DNA of 64,000 nt from Streptomyces globisporus (GTDB lineage Bacteria; Actinomycetota; Actinomycetes; Streptomycetales; Streptomycetaceae), in the NCBI GenBank assembly GCA_014649555.1, contig BMTG01000016.1, positions 62,001-126,000 on the forward strand, read 5' to 3'. The position numbers and the translations under genes are program-made. The first letter of the stretch is position 1. Each line of letters begins with the position of its first letter. The notes beneath the pieces were generated by a model. It was not told where the DNA came from. It worked only from the letters and a program-made list of their open reading frames with translations, and searched no databases. Shown here one piece after another: positions 9,645 to 17,743 of the stretch.

Positions 9645-10985
9645 ATGACCGCAATCCCGCAGGAGCGCCGCGTCGTCACTGCCATTCCCGGCCCGAAATC
9701 CGTCGAGCTGCAGTCTCGTCGTATCGCGGCCGTCGCCGCAGGTGTGGGCTCCACCCTGCCGGTGTTCACCGCCCGGGCGGGCGGCGGGATCATCGAGGAC
9801 GTGGACGGCAACCGGCTGATCGACTTCGGGTCCGGGATTGCCGTGACCTCCGTGGGCGCGTCCGCCGAGGCCGTCGTGCGGCGGGCCTCCGCGCAGCTCG
9901 CGGACTTCACCCACACCTGTTTCATGGTCACGCCGTACGAGGGGTACGTCGAGGTCTGCGAGCAGCTCGCCGAGCTGACGCCGGGCGACCACGCGAAGAA
10001 GTCCGCGCTGTTCAACTCGGGCGCCGAGGCCGTCGAGAACGCGGTGAAGATCGCCCGCGCCTACACCAAGCGCACCGCCGTCGTCGTCTTCGACCACGGC
10101 TACCACGGCCGCACCAACCTCACCATGGGCATGACGGCGAAGAACATGCCGTACAAGCAGGGCTTCGGCCCGTTCGCGCCCGAGGTCTACCGCGTCCCGG
10201 TCGCCTACGGCTACCGCTGGCCGACCGGTGCCGAGAACGCCGGGGCCGAGGCGTCCGCGCAGGCCATCGACGCGATCACCAAGCAGATCGGCGCCGACAA
10301 CGTCGCCGCGATCATCATCGAGCCGGTGCTCGGCGAGGGCGGTTTCATCGAGCCGGCCAAGGGCTTCCTCCCGGCGATCGCGCAGTTCGCCAAGGACAAC
10401 GGCATCGTGTTCGTCGCGGACGAGATCCAGTCCGGTTTCTGCCGTACCGGCCAGTGGTTCGCCTGTGAGGACGAGGGCGTCGTCCCGGACCTGATCACCA
10501 CCGCCAAGGGCATCGCGGGCGGCCTGCCGCTCTCCGCCGTGACCGGTCGCGCCGAGATCATGGACGCCGCGCACGCGGGCGGCCTGGGCGGTACGTACGG
10601 CGGGAACCCGGTCGCCTGCGCCGGTGCGCTGGGCGCGATCGAGACGATGCGCGAGCTGGACCTGAACGGGAAGGCCAAGCGGATCGAGGAGGTCATGAAG
10701 GGCCGCCTCGCCGAGATGCAGGCGAAGCTCCCGAACGGCGACATCATCGGTGACATCCGCGGCCGTGGCGCGATGATCGCGATCGAGCTGGTGAAGTCCG
10801 GCACGAAGGACCCGCACCCGGAGGCGGCCGGCGCGCTCGCGAAGGCCTGCCACGCCGAGGGTCTGCTCGTCCTGACCTGTGGCACGTACGGCAACGTGCT
10901 GCGCTTCCTGCCGCCGCTGGTGATCGGCGAGGACCTGCTGAACGAGGGCCTCGACATCATCGAGCGGGCGTTCGGCACGCTCTGA
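9645..10985 (+). CDS. gabT: 4-aminobutyrate--2-oxoglutarate transaminase
   Basis: A 446-residue class III PLP aminotransferase that moves the amino group of GABA to 2-oxoglutarate, giving succinic semialdehyde and glutamate. The PLP lysine is Lys288 in TTAKGIAGG. Other family marks are LFNSGAEAVENAVKIAR, FDHGYHGRTN, FVADEIQSGFCRTG and GTYGGNPVACA. Start ATG 9645 after CAGGAG. The 231-base divergent gap upstream should hold its promoter, but I see no clear -35/-10 or operator. It is followed by a stem-loop, so it is probably monocistronic. It fits a polyamine-to-succinate route with the gene blocks to its right. Confidence 0.9.
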   Translation: MTAIPQERRVVTAIPGPKSVELQSRRIAAVAAGVGSTLPVFTARAGGGIIEDVDGNRLIDFGSGIAVTSVGASAEAVVRRASAQLADFTHTCFMVTPYEGYVEVCEQLAELTPGDHAKKSALFNSGAEAVENAVKIARAYTKRTAVVVFDHGYHGRTNLTMGMTAKNMPYKQGFGPFAPEVYRVPVAYGYRWPTGAENAGAEASAQAIDAITKQIGADNVAAIIIEPVLGEGGFIEPAKGFLPAIAQFAKDNGIVFVADEIQSGFCRTGQWFACEDEGVVPDLITTAKGIAGGLPLSAVTGRAEIMDAAHAGGLGGTYGGNPVACAGALGAIETMRELDLNGKAKRIEEVMKGRLAEMQAKLPNGDIIGDIRGRGAMIAIELVKSGTKDPHPEAAGALAKACHAEGLLVLTCGTYGNVLRFLPPLVIGEDLLNEGLDIIERAFGTL

Positions 10986-10993
10986 TTCCTCAT

Positions 10994-11046
10994 ACCCGGA
11001 TGCCTTACGGCGGCGGCCCCGCGCCGCTGCCCTACGGCATCCGGGT
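10994..11046 (+). terminator. long stem-loop after gabT
   Basis: An 11-base perfect inverted repeat (ACCCGGATGCC / GGCATCCGGGT) encloses further GC-rich partial pairing and begins nine bases past the gabT stop. Confidence 0.6.
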
Positions 11047-11134
11047 GAGGGCCTGTGAAGAACGTGTGCGGGGCCGATGGCGGGAGGCGGTGGCTACTGT
11101 CGGCCGTCCCTCCGCTGCCGTACGGTTCCTGCAG

Positions 11135-11968
11135 ATGAGAGAAACACCTCGGCCGCGGGAAACCGCGGCCGACTCCGGGCCGGGGCTTCCCCAGCGCCGT
11201 CCGGAGCGTGCGTTCGCGCATGCCGGAGCCGACGGCTCCGGGACTCCTCACCGATCGGACGGCCGCCCGCCCCACACCCCCCGGGGCGCGCGGCGAACCG
11301 ATCTCGCCGGCCATCCCGGAACAACCCCCCCTGTTCCCGGGTGGCCGGCCCCCCTCGTTTCCGGCGTCCTCGGTCTGCTCGCGGTCCTCTTCGCGCTGGT
11401 CACCTGGCAGGTCGTCGTCGAAGGTCCGCTGTTCCGGCTGGACGAGCGGGTGGGGGCGAAGCTCTTCGGGCAGGGGCCCGGCGCGCTGACCCAGGTCTTC
11501 TCCGACCTCGGCGGGATGCCCGTGGCGCTTCCGGTGCTGACCTGCGCGATCGCGTACGCCCTGTGGCGCCGTGCCCTGCGGCTCGCCGTGTACGCGGCCC
11601 TCACCATGGCGGCGGTTCCCGCGCTGGTGATCCCGCTGAAGGTGGCGACCGCCCGGCAGGGGCCGCTGACGGAGGCCGTCAACTACTACCCGTCCGGTCA
11701 TACGGCGACGGCCGCCGTGGCGTACGGGGCGACCGTCCTGGTGCTGCTGACGCTGGGGCGGCCTGCGTGGCTGCGGGAGGCCTCCTGGCCCCGGGCGTGG
11801 ATGATGCCCGTCGCCGCGATCCTGCTGACCACGGCGACGGGCATCGGTCTGGTGCTGCACGGCTACCACTGGCCGCTGGACGTGCTGGCCAGTTGGTGCC
11901 TGGGGCCGTTGGTGCTGGCGCCCCTGTGGTGGGTCAGTTGCCGAAGTAGGCGTCGAAGTTCCGGCTGA
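11135..11968 (+). CDS. PAP2 superfamily phosphatase, membrane protein
   Basis: About 277 residues with five or six transmembrane segments after a Pro/Arg-rich N-terminus of about 65 residues. PAP2 motifs are visible in order: KVATARQGP (first motif, degenerate), YYPSGHTA (PSGH) and HGYHWPLDVLASW (third motif, with the His and Asp kept). Members dephosphorylate lipid phosphates such as undecaprenyl pyrophosphate, phosphatidate or sphingoid phosphates. The substrate is not predictable here. The start is uncertain because no strong ribosome site precedes ATG 11135. The 3' end overlaps the stop of the convergent chitinase gene by 35 bases. Confidence 0.75.
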   Translation: MRETPRPRETAADSGPGLPQRRPERAFAHAGADGSGTPHRSDGRPPHTPRGARRTDLAGHPGTTPPVPGWPAPLVSGVLGLLAVLFALVTWQVVVEGPLFRLDERVGAKLFGQGPGALTQVFSDLGGMPVALPVLTCAIAYALWRRALRLAVYAALTMAAVPALVIPLKVATARQGPLTEAVNYYPSGHTATAAVAYGATVLVLLTLGRPAWLREASWPRAWMMPVAAILLTTATGIGLVLHGYHWPLDVLASWCLGPLVLAPLWWVSCRSRRRSSG

Positions 11969-13760
11969 ACTCCCAGTTGTTGAAGCGGTCCCAGTTGATC
12001 GACCAGGTCATCAGACCGCGCAGGTCGGACCAGGTCCCATGGGTCTGGTAGGAACCGCAGTCGGTCTTCTTGATCAGGCAGTTGAGCGCCTTGTTGACCT
12101 CGGCCGGGGTGGTGTGGCCGTTGCCCGCCTGGGTGGAGGCCGGAAGGCCGATGGCCACCTGGTCGGGGCGGAGGCCCGGGAAGACCCGGCTCGTGTTGCC
12201 CGCCACCGGGAAGCCCGCGAGCAGCATGTCGGTCATCGCGATGTGGAAGTCCGCACCGCCCATCGAGTGGTACTGGTTGTCCAGGCCCATGATCGGGCCC
12301 GAGTTGTAGTCCTGGACGTGCAGCAGGGTGAGGTCGTCGCGCAGGGCGTGGATGACCGGCAGATAGGCCCCGGCGCGCGGGTCCTGGCCGCCCCAGGGGC
12401 CCGAGCCGTAGAACTGGTAGCCGAGCTGCACGAAGAAGGTCTCCGGCGCCATCGTGAGGACGAAGTCGGAGCCGTACTTCGCCTTGAGGGACTTCACCGC
12501 GGAGATCAGGTTGACGATCACCGGTGAGGTCGGGCTGCGGAAGTCGGTGTCTCCCGTGTCGAGGGAGAGCGAGTGGCCCTCGAAGTCGATGTCGAGGCCG
12601 TCGAGACCGTAGGTGTCGATGATCTTCGAGACCGAGGTGACGAAGGCGTCCCGGGCGGCGGTGGAGGCGAGCTGCACCTGTCCGTTCTGGCCGCCGATCG
12701 AGATCAGCACCTTCTTGCCCGCGGCCTGCTTGGCCTTGATCGCGGCCTTGAACTCCGCCTCGGACTCGACGTTAGGACACTCGGCGACCGGGCAGAGCGA
12801 GAAACGGATGTCGCCGGAGGTGACGGAGGTGGGCTCACCGAAGGCGAGGTTGATGACGTCCCAGGAGTCGGGCACGTCCGCCATCCGCGTGTAGCCGGAG
12901 CCGTTGGCGAAGCTGGAGTGCAGATAGCCGACGAGCGCGCGGGCGGGGAGCTCGGTGTCGCCGCCCCCGCCTCCGCCGGCTGTGGTGGTCGCCGTGATCG
13001 CCGCCGACTTCGCGGACTCCCCGGCCGCGTTGGTGGCGCTGACCTGGAAGCTGTACGCGGTCGAGGGCGTCAGGCCCGTCACGGTGGCGGAAGGACCGGT
13101 GGCCGTGGCCACCTTCGTGCCGCCGCGGTAGACGTTGTAACCGCTCGCGCCGGAGACGGCGTTCCAGGAGAGCGCCACGGAGGAGGAGGTGAGCGCGGTG
13201 GTCTTCAGGCCCGCGGGGACGGCCGGGATCACCACGGGGTCGCCGCCGGGGCCGACGAGGGTGAGGTCGTCGACGTAGTGGGCGGGGGTGCCGTACCAGC
13301 CGTGGGTGTAGACGCTCACCGAAGTGGTGGAGGGGCCGGTCCTGAAGGTGGTGGTGAGCTGCTTCCAGGCTCCGGAGGACTGGGTCCAGGTGGAGACGTC
13401 GGTGGTGCCGGTGCCGGTGGCGCCGAGGTAGACGTAGCTGCCCTGGACCCAGGCGCTCAGGGTGTACGAGGAGTTGGGCTTGACCGTGATGACCTGGGAG
13501 CACTTGGCGTTGTCGCTGCCGGCCGGGGTGGCCTTCAGCGCCTTCGTGCCGCCGTGCACCGGGGAGGAGACGGCCGCCCCACTGGCGGCCGTACAGCTCC
13601 AGCCGTCGAGTCCCGACTCGAAGCCGCCGTTACGGGCCAGGTCCACGTCCGCCGCACCGGCCGCCGGTGCCGTGGCGACCAGGGCACCGGCGGCGAGCAC
13701 GGCGGCCGTGGCGGCGGCCAGAAGTCCGGAGAATCTGACGGTTGGTCCGGTGCGTTCCAC
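11934..13760 (-). CDS. secreted chitinase, GH18, with carbohydrate-binding and FnIII domains
   Basis: A 608-residue exported chitin hydrolase. Order: signal peptide 1-36 (cleavage after AGA), jelly-roll carbohydrate-binding module about 40-180 (begins NGGFESGLDGWSC), fibronectin III domain about 185-275, Gly-rich linker, GH18 barrel about 285-608. The GH18 signature is DGLDIDFEG with catalytic Glu394. Later barrel motifs MAPETFF, QDYNSGP and MTWSINWD are also present. The GTG start at 13760 follows GGAGG at 5-base spacing and places the signal peptide at the N-terminus. A DasR-type palindrome lies 46 bases upstream. The modular layout is typical of bacterial chitinases secreted to feed on insoluble chitin. 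Confidence 0.93.
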   Translation of the reverse strand: MERTGPTVRFSGLLAAATAAVLAAGALVATAPAAGAADVDLARNGGFESGLDGWSCTAASGAAVSSPVHGGTKALKATPAGSDNAKCSQVITVKPNSSYTLSAWVQGSYVYLGATGTGTTDVSTWTQSSGAWKQLTTTFRTGPSTTSVSVYTHGWYGTPAHYVDDLTLVGPGGDPVVIPAVPAGLKTTALTSSSVALSWNAVSGASGYNVYRGGTKVATATGPSATVTGLTPSTAYSFQVSATNAAGESAKSAAITATTTAGGGGGGDTELPARALVGYLHSSFANGSGYTRMADVPDSWDVINLAFGEPTSVTSGDIRFSLCPVAECPNVESEAEFKAAIKAKQAAGKKVLISIGGQNGQVQLASTAARDAFVTSVSKIIDTYGLDGLDIDFEGHSLSLDTGDTDFRSPTSPVIVNLISAVKSLKAKYGSDFVLTMAPETFFVQLGYQFYGSGPWGGQDPRAGAYLPVIHALRDDLTLLHVQDYNSGPIMGLDNQYHSMGGADFHIAMTDMLLAGFPVAGNTSRVFPGLRPDQVAIGLPASTQAGNGHTTPAEVNKALNCLIKKTDCGSYQTHGTWSDLRGLMTWSINWDRFNNWEFSRNFDAYFGN

Positions 13761-13803
13761 AACAGCCTCCGCGCAGGGGGAAGTCGGCGAGTGACGTGCG
13801 CAC

Positions 13804-13832
13804 AACATGGTCCAGACCAATCAGGTTGTCAA
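13804..13832 (-). promoter_or_regulatory. putative promoter of the chitinase gene
   Basis: On the minus strand a perfect TTGACA (13832-13827) is followed after 17 bases by CATGTT (13809-13804), a weak -10. The DasR-like palindrome occupies the spacer, as expected for a repressor that blocks RNA polymerase. Confidence 0.45.
13806..13821 (-). promoter_or_regulatory. DasR-responsive element (dre)-like palindrome
   Basis: The core TGGTCTGGACCA (13808-13819, minus strand) with flanking ATT/TG closely matches the known 16-base dre consensus built on TGGTCTAGACCA. DasR is the GlcNAc-responsive GntR repressor of chitin genes in Streptomyces. The assignment rests on consensus match and gene context. 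Confidence 0.7.
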
Positions 13833-13850
13833 GACCTCTGGCAGTCGCTC

Positions 13851-14384
13851 TCAGCCCCCCGGGCGGCCGCGATCGTCACGATCGCCACGGGCATCGCGGG
13901 CATCGCGGGCGTCGCGATCGCCACGGGCATCGCGGGTATCGCCGGCCGCGGCGCCCACCGCCTCGTGCATCGCGAGTTCGAGGAGCGCGGCATCGGTGAG
14001 GGTCCCCGAGCCGTCCGGCGGGATGAGCCAGCGCACTCCCCCGGTGGCGCGCCCCGGATACGGGACGACGATCCAGGCGCCCCGGCCGCAGCCCCTGATC
14101 CCGGTCCCGACCCAGCGGGAGACGGTGCCCGGCGGGACGAAGAAGCCCATGCGGGACTCACCGAAGTCGGCGAGGACCGGGCCCGGGCGGTCGATGAGGC
14201 GAGTGAGGACGTCGAGCGTCGGATAGCCCAGCTCACCGGGGAGGATCAGCACGTCCCAGCGCCTGCCGGCGGGAAGAAGAGCGATCCCCTGCGGGTTGCG
14301 CTCCCATTCCCACCGGCAGGCGCCGGGGTCCGGCGCCACCGATGTGAGCCACTCGATCGCGGCTTTCGTTTCCGGTCCCGTCAT
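13851..14384 (-). CDS. conserved actinobacterial hypothetical protein with repetitive charged tail
   Basis: A 177-residue protein with no signal peptide or membrane segment. The body (1-145) contains DVLILPGELGYPTLDVL, MGFFVPPGTVSRWVGTG and GAWIVVPYPG. It recalls Streptomyces proteins labelled as primase/polymerase N-terminal-like, but no catalytic acidic triad is visible, so I give no function. The last 30 residues are repeats of Asp-Ala-Arg and Gly-Asp-Arg encoded by a 36-base tandem repeat. Start ATG 14384 after GGGAGG. The gene lies 136 bases past the oxidase gene on the same strand and may be read through from it. Confidence 0.6.
   Translation of the reverse strand: MTGPETKAAIEWLTSVAPDPGACRWEWERNPQGIALLPAGRRWDVLILPGELGYPTLDVLTRLIDRPGPVLADFGESRMGFFVPPGTVSRWVGTGIRGCGRGAWIVVPYPGRATGGVRWLIPPDGSGTLTDAALLELAMHEAVGAAAGDTRDARGDRDARDARDARGDRDDRGRPGG
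13879..13950. repeat. two tandem copies of a 36-base unit
   Basis: Units begin at 13879 and 13915. The first 22 bases are identical and the rest nearly so. They encode the Asp/Arg-rich tail of the hypothetical protein. The period is a multiple of three, so copy changes keep the frame. Confidence 0.7.
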
Positions 14385-14520
14385 GACCAGCCTCCCGTTG
14401 ACGTGAACACCGGCAGGGTTCTACCGGTGGGTACACGTGCGAGAGAGCGCTCGGCCCCGACTATGACGCGGGTTGGGGCCACGAATGGCCGTGACGTGAG
14501 TCACACTATTGGACAGGGTG

Positions 14521-15936
14521 TCAGCTGTCGAAGCCGAGACCCAGCTTGTCCATGGTCTTCAGCCAGAGATTGCGGTGGCCGCCGTTGCTGTCGGCGTGGG
14601 CCAGCGACCGCTTGGTGATCTCGATCCCGGCCCAGGCGAAGGGCTCCGGCGGGAAGGGCATCGGCTTGGAGCGGACCATTTCCAGACGGGTCCGTTCGGT
14701 CTCCTCACCGGTGAGCAGATCGAGCATCACATCGGCCCCGAACCGGGTCGACCCGACGCCGAGTCCGGTGAATCCGGCGGCATAGGCGACCCGCCCCTGA
14801 TAGGCCGTTCCGAAGAATGCCGTGAAGCGGGCACAGGTGTCGATCGCACCGCCCCAGGCGTGGGTGAAATTCAGCCCGGAAAGCTGCGGGAAGCAGGTGA
14901 AGAACTGCTCGGCCAATTTCAGGAACGTCTCGGGACGCTGGTCGAGATCGGCGCTGAGTCGGCCACCGTACGGATAGATCGCGTCGTATCCGCCCCAGAG
15001 AATCCGGTTGTCCGCGGAAAGCCGGAAGTAGTGGAACTGGTTGGCGCTGTCGCCGAGTCCCTGGCGACCCTTCCAGCCGATGGATTCCAGCTGCTCGGGG
15101 GGCAGCGGTTCGGTCATCAGCGCGTAGTCGTAGACCGGCACGGTGTACGGCCGGACCCGCTTGACGAGTGAGGGGAAGATGTTGGTGCCGAGCGCGACCC
15201 GGCGGGCGAAGACCCTGCCGTACGGGGTGCGGACCGCCATCCCCTCTCCGGAGCGGACGAGGTCGAAGCCGCGCGTGTGCTCGTAGATCCGTACGCCCAG
15301 TTCCTGGCAGGCCCGCTTGAGGCCCCAGGCGAGCTTCGCCGGGTGCAGCATCGCGACGCCGCGCCGGTCCCAGAGGCCGCCGAGGAAGGTGGGTGAATCG
15401 ACCTCGGCGCGCAGGGCGTCACGGTCCAGGAAGTCCACGCCCGTGATGCCGAGCTTGACGATCTCCTCGTGCCATTCCCGCAGCTCTTCGAGCTGGTGGG
15501 GTTCGGTGGCGACGTCGATCTCGCCGGTCCGCTCGAACTCGCAGTCGATGCTGTAGCGGGCGACTGCGGCCTCGATGGCATCGAGGTTCCGCTCCCCCAG
15601 CTCCTCCAGCTTCGCGATCTCGTCGGGCCAGCGCTCCACGCCGTTGGCCAGCCCGTGGGTGAGGGAGGCGGCGCAGAAGCCGCCGTTGCGGCCCGAGGCG
15701 GCCCAGCCCACCTCGTGCCCCTCGATGAGGACGACGTCCCGCTCCGGATCGCGCTCCTTGGCGATGAGCGCGGTCCACAGTCCGCTGTAGCCGCCGCCGA
15801 CGACCAGGAGGTCGGTGTGCTCGTCGCCGGTGAGGGCGTCGAGCGCGTCAGGTTTGGCCGGGTCGTCGAGCCAGTAGGAGACCGGCTTGGCGCCGGAGAG
15901 GGATTGTGCAGCAGTACGCATGGCAGCTGGGGCCAT
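14521..15936 (-). CDS. FAD-dependent amine oxidoreductase, PuuB-like (gamma-glutamylputrescine oxidase candidate)
   Basis: A 471-residue DAO-family flavoprotein. The N-terminal dinucleotide fold reads DLLVVGGGYSGLWTALIAKE with the acidic end DVVLIEGHE. GWAASGRNGGFCAASLTHG is the FAD-contact segment typical of PuuB/glycine-oxidase-like enzymes. The C-terminus has AAGFTGLGVGSTRFGADVML. Family members oxidise secondary or primary amines with O2, giving an aldehyde, ammonia and H2O2. It is the last gene of the aldehyde dehydrogenase-potDABC operon, so oxidation of gamma-glutamylputrescine or a related amine is the likely job. Start ATG 15936 after AAGGAG. A strong hairpin lies in the 62-base gap behind potC. 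Confidence 0.8.
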   Translation of the reverse strand: MAPAAMRTAAQSLSGAKPVSYWLDDPAKPDALDALTGDEHTDLLVVGGGYSGLWTALIAKERDPERDVVLIEGHEVGWAASGRNGGFCAASLTHGLANGVERWPDEIAKLEELGERNLDAIEAAVARYSIDCEFERTGEIDVATEPHQLEELREWHEEIVKLGITGVDFLDRDALRAEVDSPTFLGGLWDRRGVAMLHPAKLAWGLKRACQELGVRIYEHTRGFDLVRSGEGMAVRTPYGRVFARRVALGTNIFPSLVKRVRPYTVPVYDYALMTEPLPPEQLESIGWKGRQGLGDSANQFHYFRLSADNRILWGGYDAIYPYGGRLSADLDQRPETFLKLAEQFFTCFPQLSGLNFTHAWGGAIDTCARFTAFFGTAYQGRVAYAAGFTGLGVGSTRFGADVMLDLLTGEETERTRLEMVRSKPMPFPPEPFAWAGIEITKRSLAHADSNGGHRNLWLKTMDKLGLGFDS

Positions 15937-15961
15937 GGTTTCCAACTCCTTCAGGAATTTC

Positions 15962-16000
15962 AGGGGGTGTCTTGCCGGCCTGACCGGCAGGACACCCCCT
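15962..16000 (-). terminator. intercistronic hairpin between potC and the oxidase gene
   Basis: A 17-base stem (15962-15978 with 15984-16000) with one G-T wobble and a 5-base loop. One arm includes part of the potC stop codon. It may be an attenuator or an mRNA-processing/stability element inside the operon. Confidence 0.55.
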
Positions 16001-16802
16001 AGTTTCGAGCGTTGCTCTTGCGGCGGCTCGCGATGAGCTGGCCGACAAGAACCATCAGTACCGCAATCACGAACATGGCGGTGCCGATGACATTGATCTG
16101 CACGGGCGTGCCGCGCTGTGCCGATCCCCAGACGAACATGGGGAACGTGACGGTGGAGCCCGCGTTGAAATTCGTGATGATGAAATCGTCGAACGAGAGC
16201 GCGAAAGCGAGCAGCGCTCCCGCCGCGATGCCGGGGGCGGCGATGGGAAGGGTCACCCGTACGAAGGTCTGCACGGGGCCCGCGTAGAGGTCGCGGGCGG
16301 CTTCCTCCAGTCTCGGGTCCATCGACATGACGCGCGCCTTGACGGCGGTCACCACGAAGCTGAGGCAGAACATGATGTGCGCGATCAGCACGGTCCAGAA
16401 GCCGAGCTCGGCGCCCATGTTCAGGAAGAGGGTGAGCAGGGAAGCGGCCATGACGACCTCGGGCATCGCCATCGGCAGGAAGATCAGCGAGTTGATCGCG
16501 CCGCGTGCCCGGAAGCGGTAGCGGACCAGGGCGAAGGCGATCATCGTGCCGAGTGCGGTCGCCCCGAGCGTCGCCCAGAAGGCGATCTGGAGCGAGAGGG
16601 AGAGCGAGCCGCACAGGTCGGCGACGCCGCAGGGGTCCTCCCAGGCGTCCAGCGAGAACTGCTGCCAGGCGTAGTTGAAGCGCCCCTTGGGTTTGTTGAA
16701 CGAGAACACCATCACGACGATGTTCGGCAGGATCATGTACGCGAGGGTCAGCAGACCCGCGATGACGATCAGGTTCCGGCGTATCCAGCGCAGTACGGAC
16801 AT
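15999..16802 (-). CDS. potC: polyamine-type ABC transporter permease, PotC-like
   Basis: A 267-residue inner-membrane permease with six predicted transmembrane segments. It carries the EAA loop DPRLEEAARDLYAGPVQTF, which docks on the ATPase, and the conserved FALSFDDFIITNF segment typical of PotC. It pairs with the adjacent PotB-like protein to form the channel. Its ATG shares one base with the potB stop (TGATG), indicating translational coupling. Spermidine/putrescine specificity is inferred from the family and the neighbouring catabolic enzymes. Confidence 0.88.
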   Translation of the reverse strand: MSVLRWIRRNLIVIAGLLTLAYMILPNIVVMVFSFNKPKGRFNYAWQQFSLDAWEDPCGVADLCGSLSLSLQIAFWATLGATALGTMIAFALVRYRFRARGAINSLIFLPMAMPEVVMAASLLTLFLNMGAELGFWTVLIAHIMFCLSFVVTAVKARVMSMDPRLEEAARDLYAGPVQTFVRVTLPIAAPGIAAGALLAFALSFDDFIITNFNAGSTVTFPMFVWGSAQRGTPVQINVIGTAMFVIAVLMVLVGQLIASRRKSNARN

Positions 16803-17743
16803 CAGACCAGGTCCTCCGTCCCGGAGCGGCGGATGTAGAAGGTGACCATCAGCAGGACGATCGCCATGAGGATGAACGAGAGCGCGGCGGCCGTCGGATA
16901 GTCCAGGACCCGCAGGAACTGGCTCTGGATGACGCTGCCGACCATCTTGGTGTCGGTGGAGCCCAGCAGTTCGGCGTTGACGTAGTCGCCGCTGGCCGGG
17001 ATGAAGGTCAGCAGGGTGCCGGAGACCACGCCGGGCATGGAGAGCGGGAACGTCACCTTGCGGAAGGTGGTGGCGGGGGTGGCGTAGAGGTCGCCCGCCG
17101 CCTCGTGCAGCCGGCCGTCGATCCGCTCCAGCGAGGTGTAGAGCGGCAGGATCATGAACGGCAGGAAGTTGTACGTCAGACCGCAGACGACGGCCATCGG
17201 GGTGGCCAGGACCCGGTTGGACTCGGTCCAGCCGAGCCAGCTGGTGACGTCCAGGACGTGCAGGGTGTTGAGCACGTCCACGACCGCGCCGCCGTCGGCG
17301 AGGATCGTCTTCCACGCCAGCGTACGGATGAGGAAGCTGGTGAAGAACGGGGCGATGACCAGCACCAGGACGAGGTTGCGCCAGCGGCCCGCCTTGAAGG
17401 CGATGAGGTAGGCGAGCGGGTAGCCCAGCAGCAGGCAGAGGATCGTGGCGGTGCCCGCGTAGAGCAGGGACCGGATGAACTGCGGGTAGTACTCGCGCAG
17501 CGCGTCCACGTACGTCTGGAAGTGCCAGGTGACCTCGAAACCCTGCTCCAGCGAGCCGGTCTGTACGGAGGTGGAGGCCTGGTAGACGAGCGGCAGGGCG
17601 AAGAAGACGACCAGCCAGAGGATGCCGGGCAGCAGCAGCCAGTAGGGGACGAGCCGTTTGCGGGTGGAGGGCTTGCGGAGCGTGAGCTTCCGGGGCTCCT
17701 CGGGCTCGGCAGGGGGCGCGGGCGGCGCCTCGGTGACGCTCAT
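16802..17743 (-). CDS. potB: polyamine-type ABC transporter permease, PotB-like
   Basis: A 313-residue permease with a 30-residue charged cytoplasmic N-terminus, then six transmembrane segments starting near VPYWLLLPGILWLVVFFA. The EAA motif is LHEAAGDLYATPATTFRKV, and PSMPGV-like and PASGDYVNAELLGS segments match PotB. It forms the heterodimeric channel with PotC. Start ATG 17743 overlaps the ATPase stop by four bases (ATGA). Confidence 0.88.
   Translation of the reverse strand: MSVTEAPPAPPAEPEEPRKLTLRKPSTRKRLVPYWLLLPGILWLVVFFALPLVYQASTSVQTGSLEQGFEVTWHFQTYVDALREYYPQFIRSLLYAGTATILCLLLGYPLAYLIAFKAGRWRNLVLVLVIAPFFTSFLIRTLAWKTILADGGAVVDVLNTLHVLDVTSWLGWTESNRVLATPMAVVCGLTYNFLPFMILPLYTSLERIDGRLHEAAGDLYATPATTFRKVTFPLSMPGVVSGTLLTFIPASGDYVNAELLGSTDTKMVGSVIQSQFLRVLDYPTAAALSFILMAIVLLMVTFYIRRSGTEDLV

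Noticed and set aside
13879-13950. Possible CRISPR-like repeats
   Set aside because: Only two adjacent copies, no spacers, in frame within a coding gene.
12573-14618. 681-codon plus-strand open frame opposite the chitinase
   Set aside because: It is antisense to a GH18 gene with intact catalytic motif and has no domain of its own.
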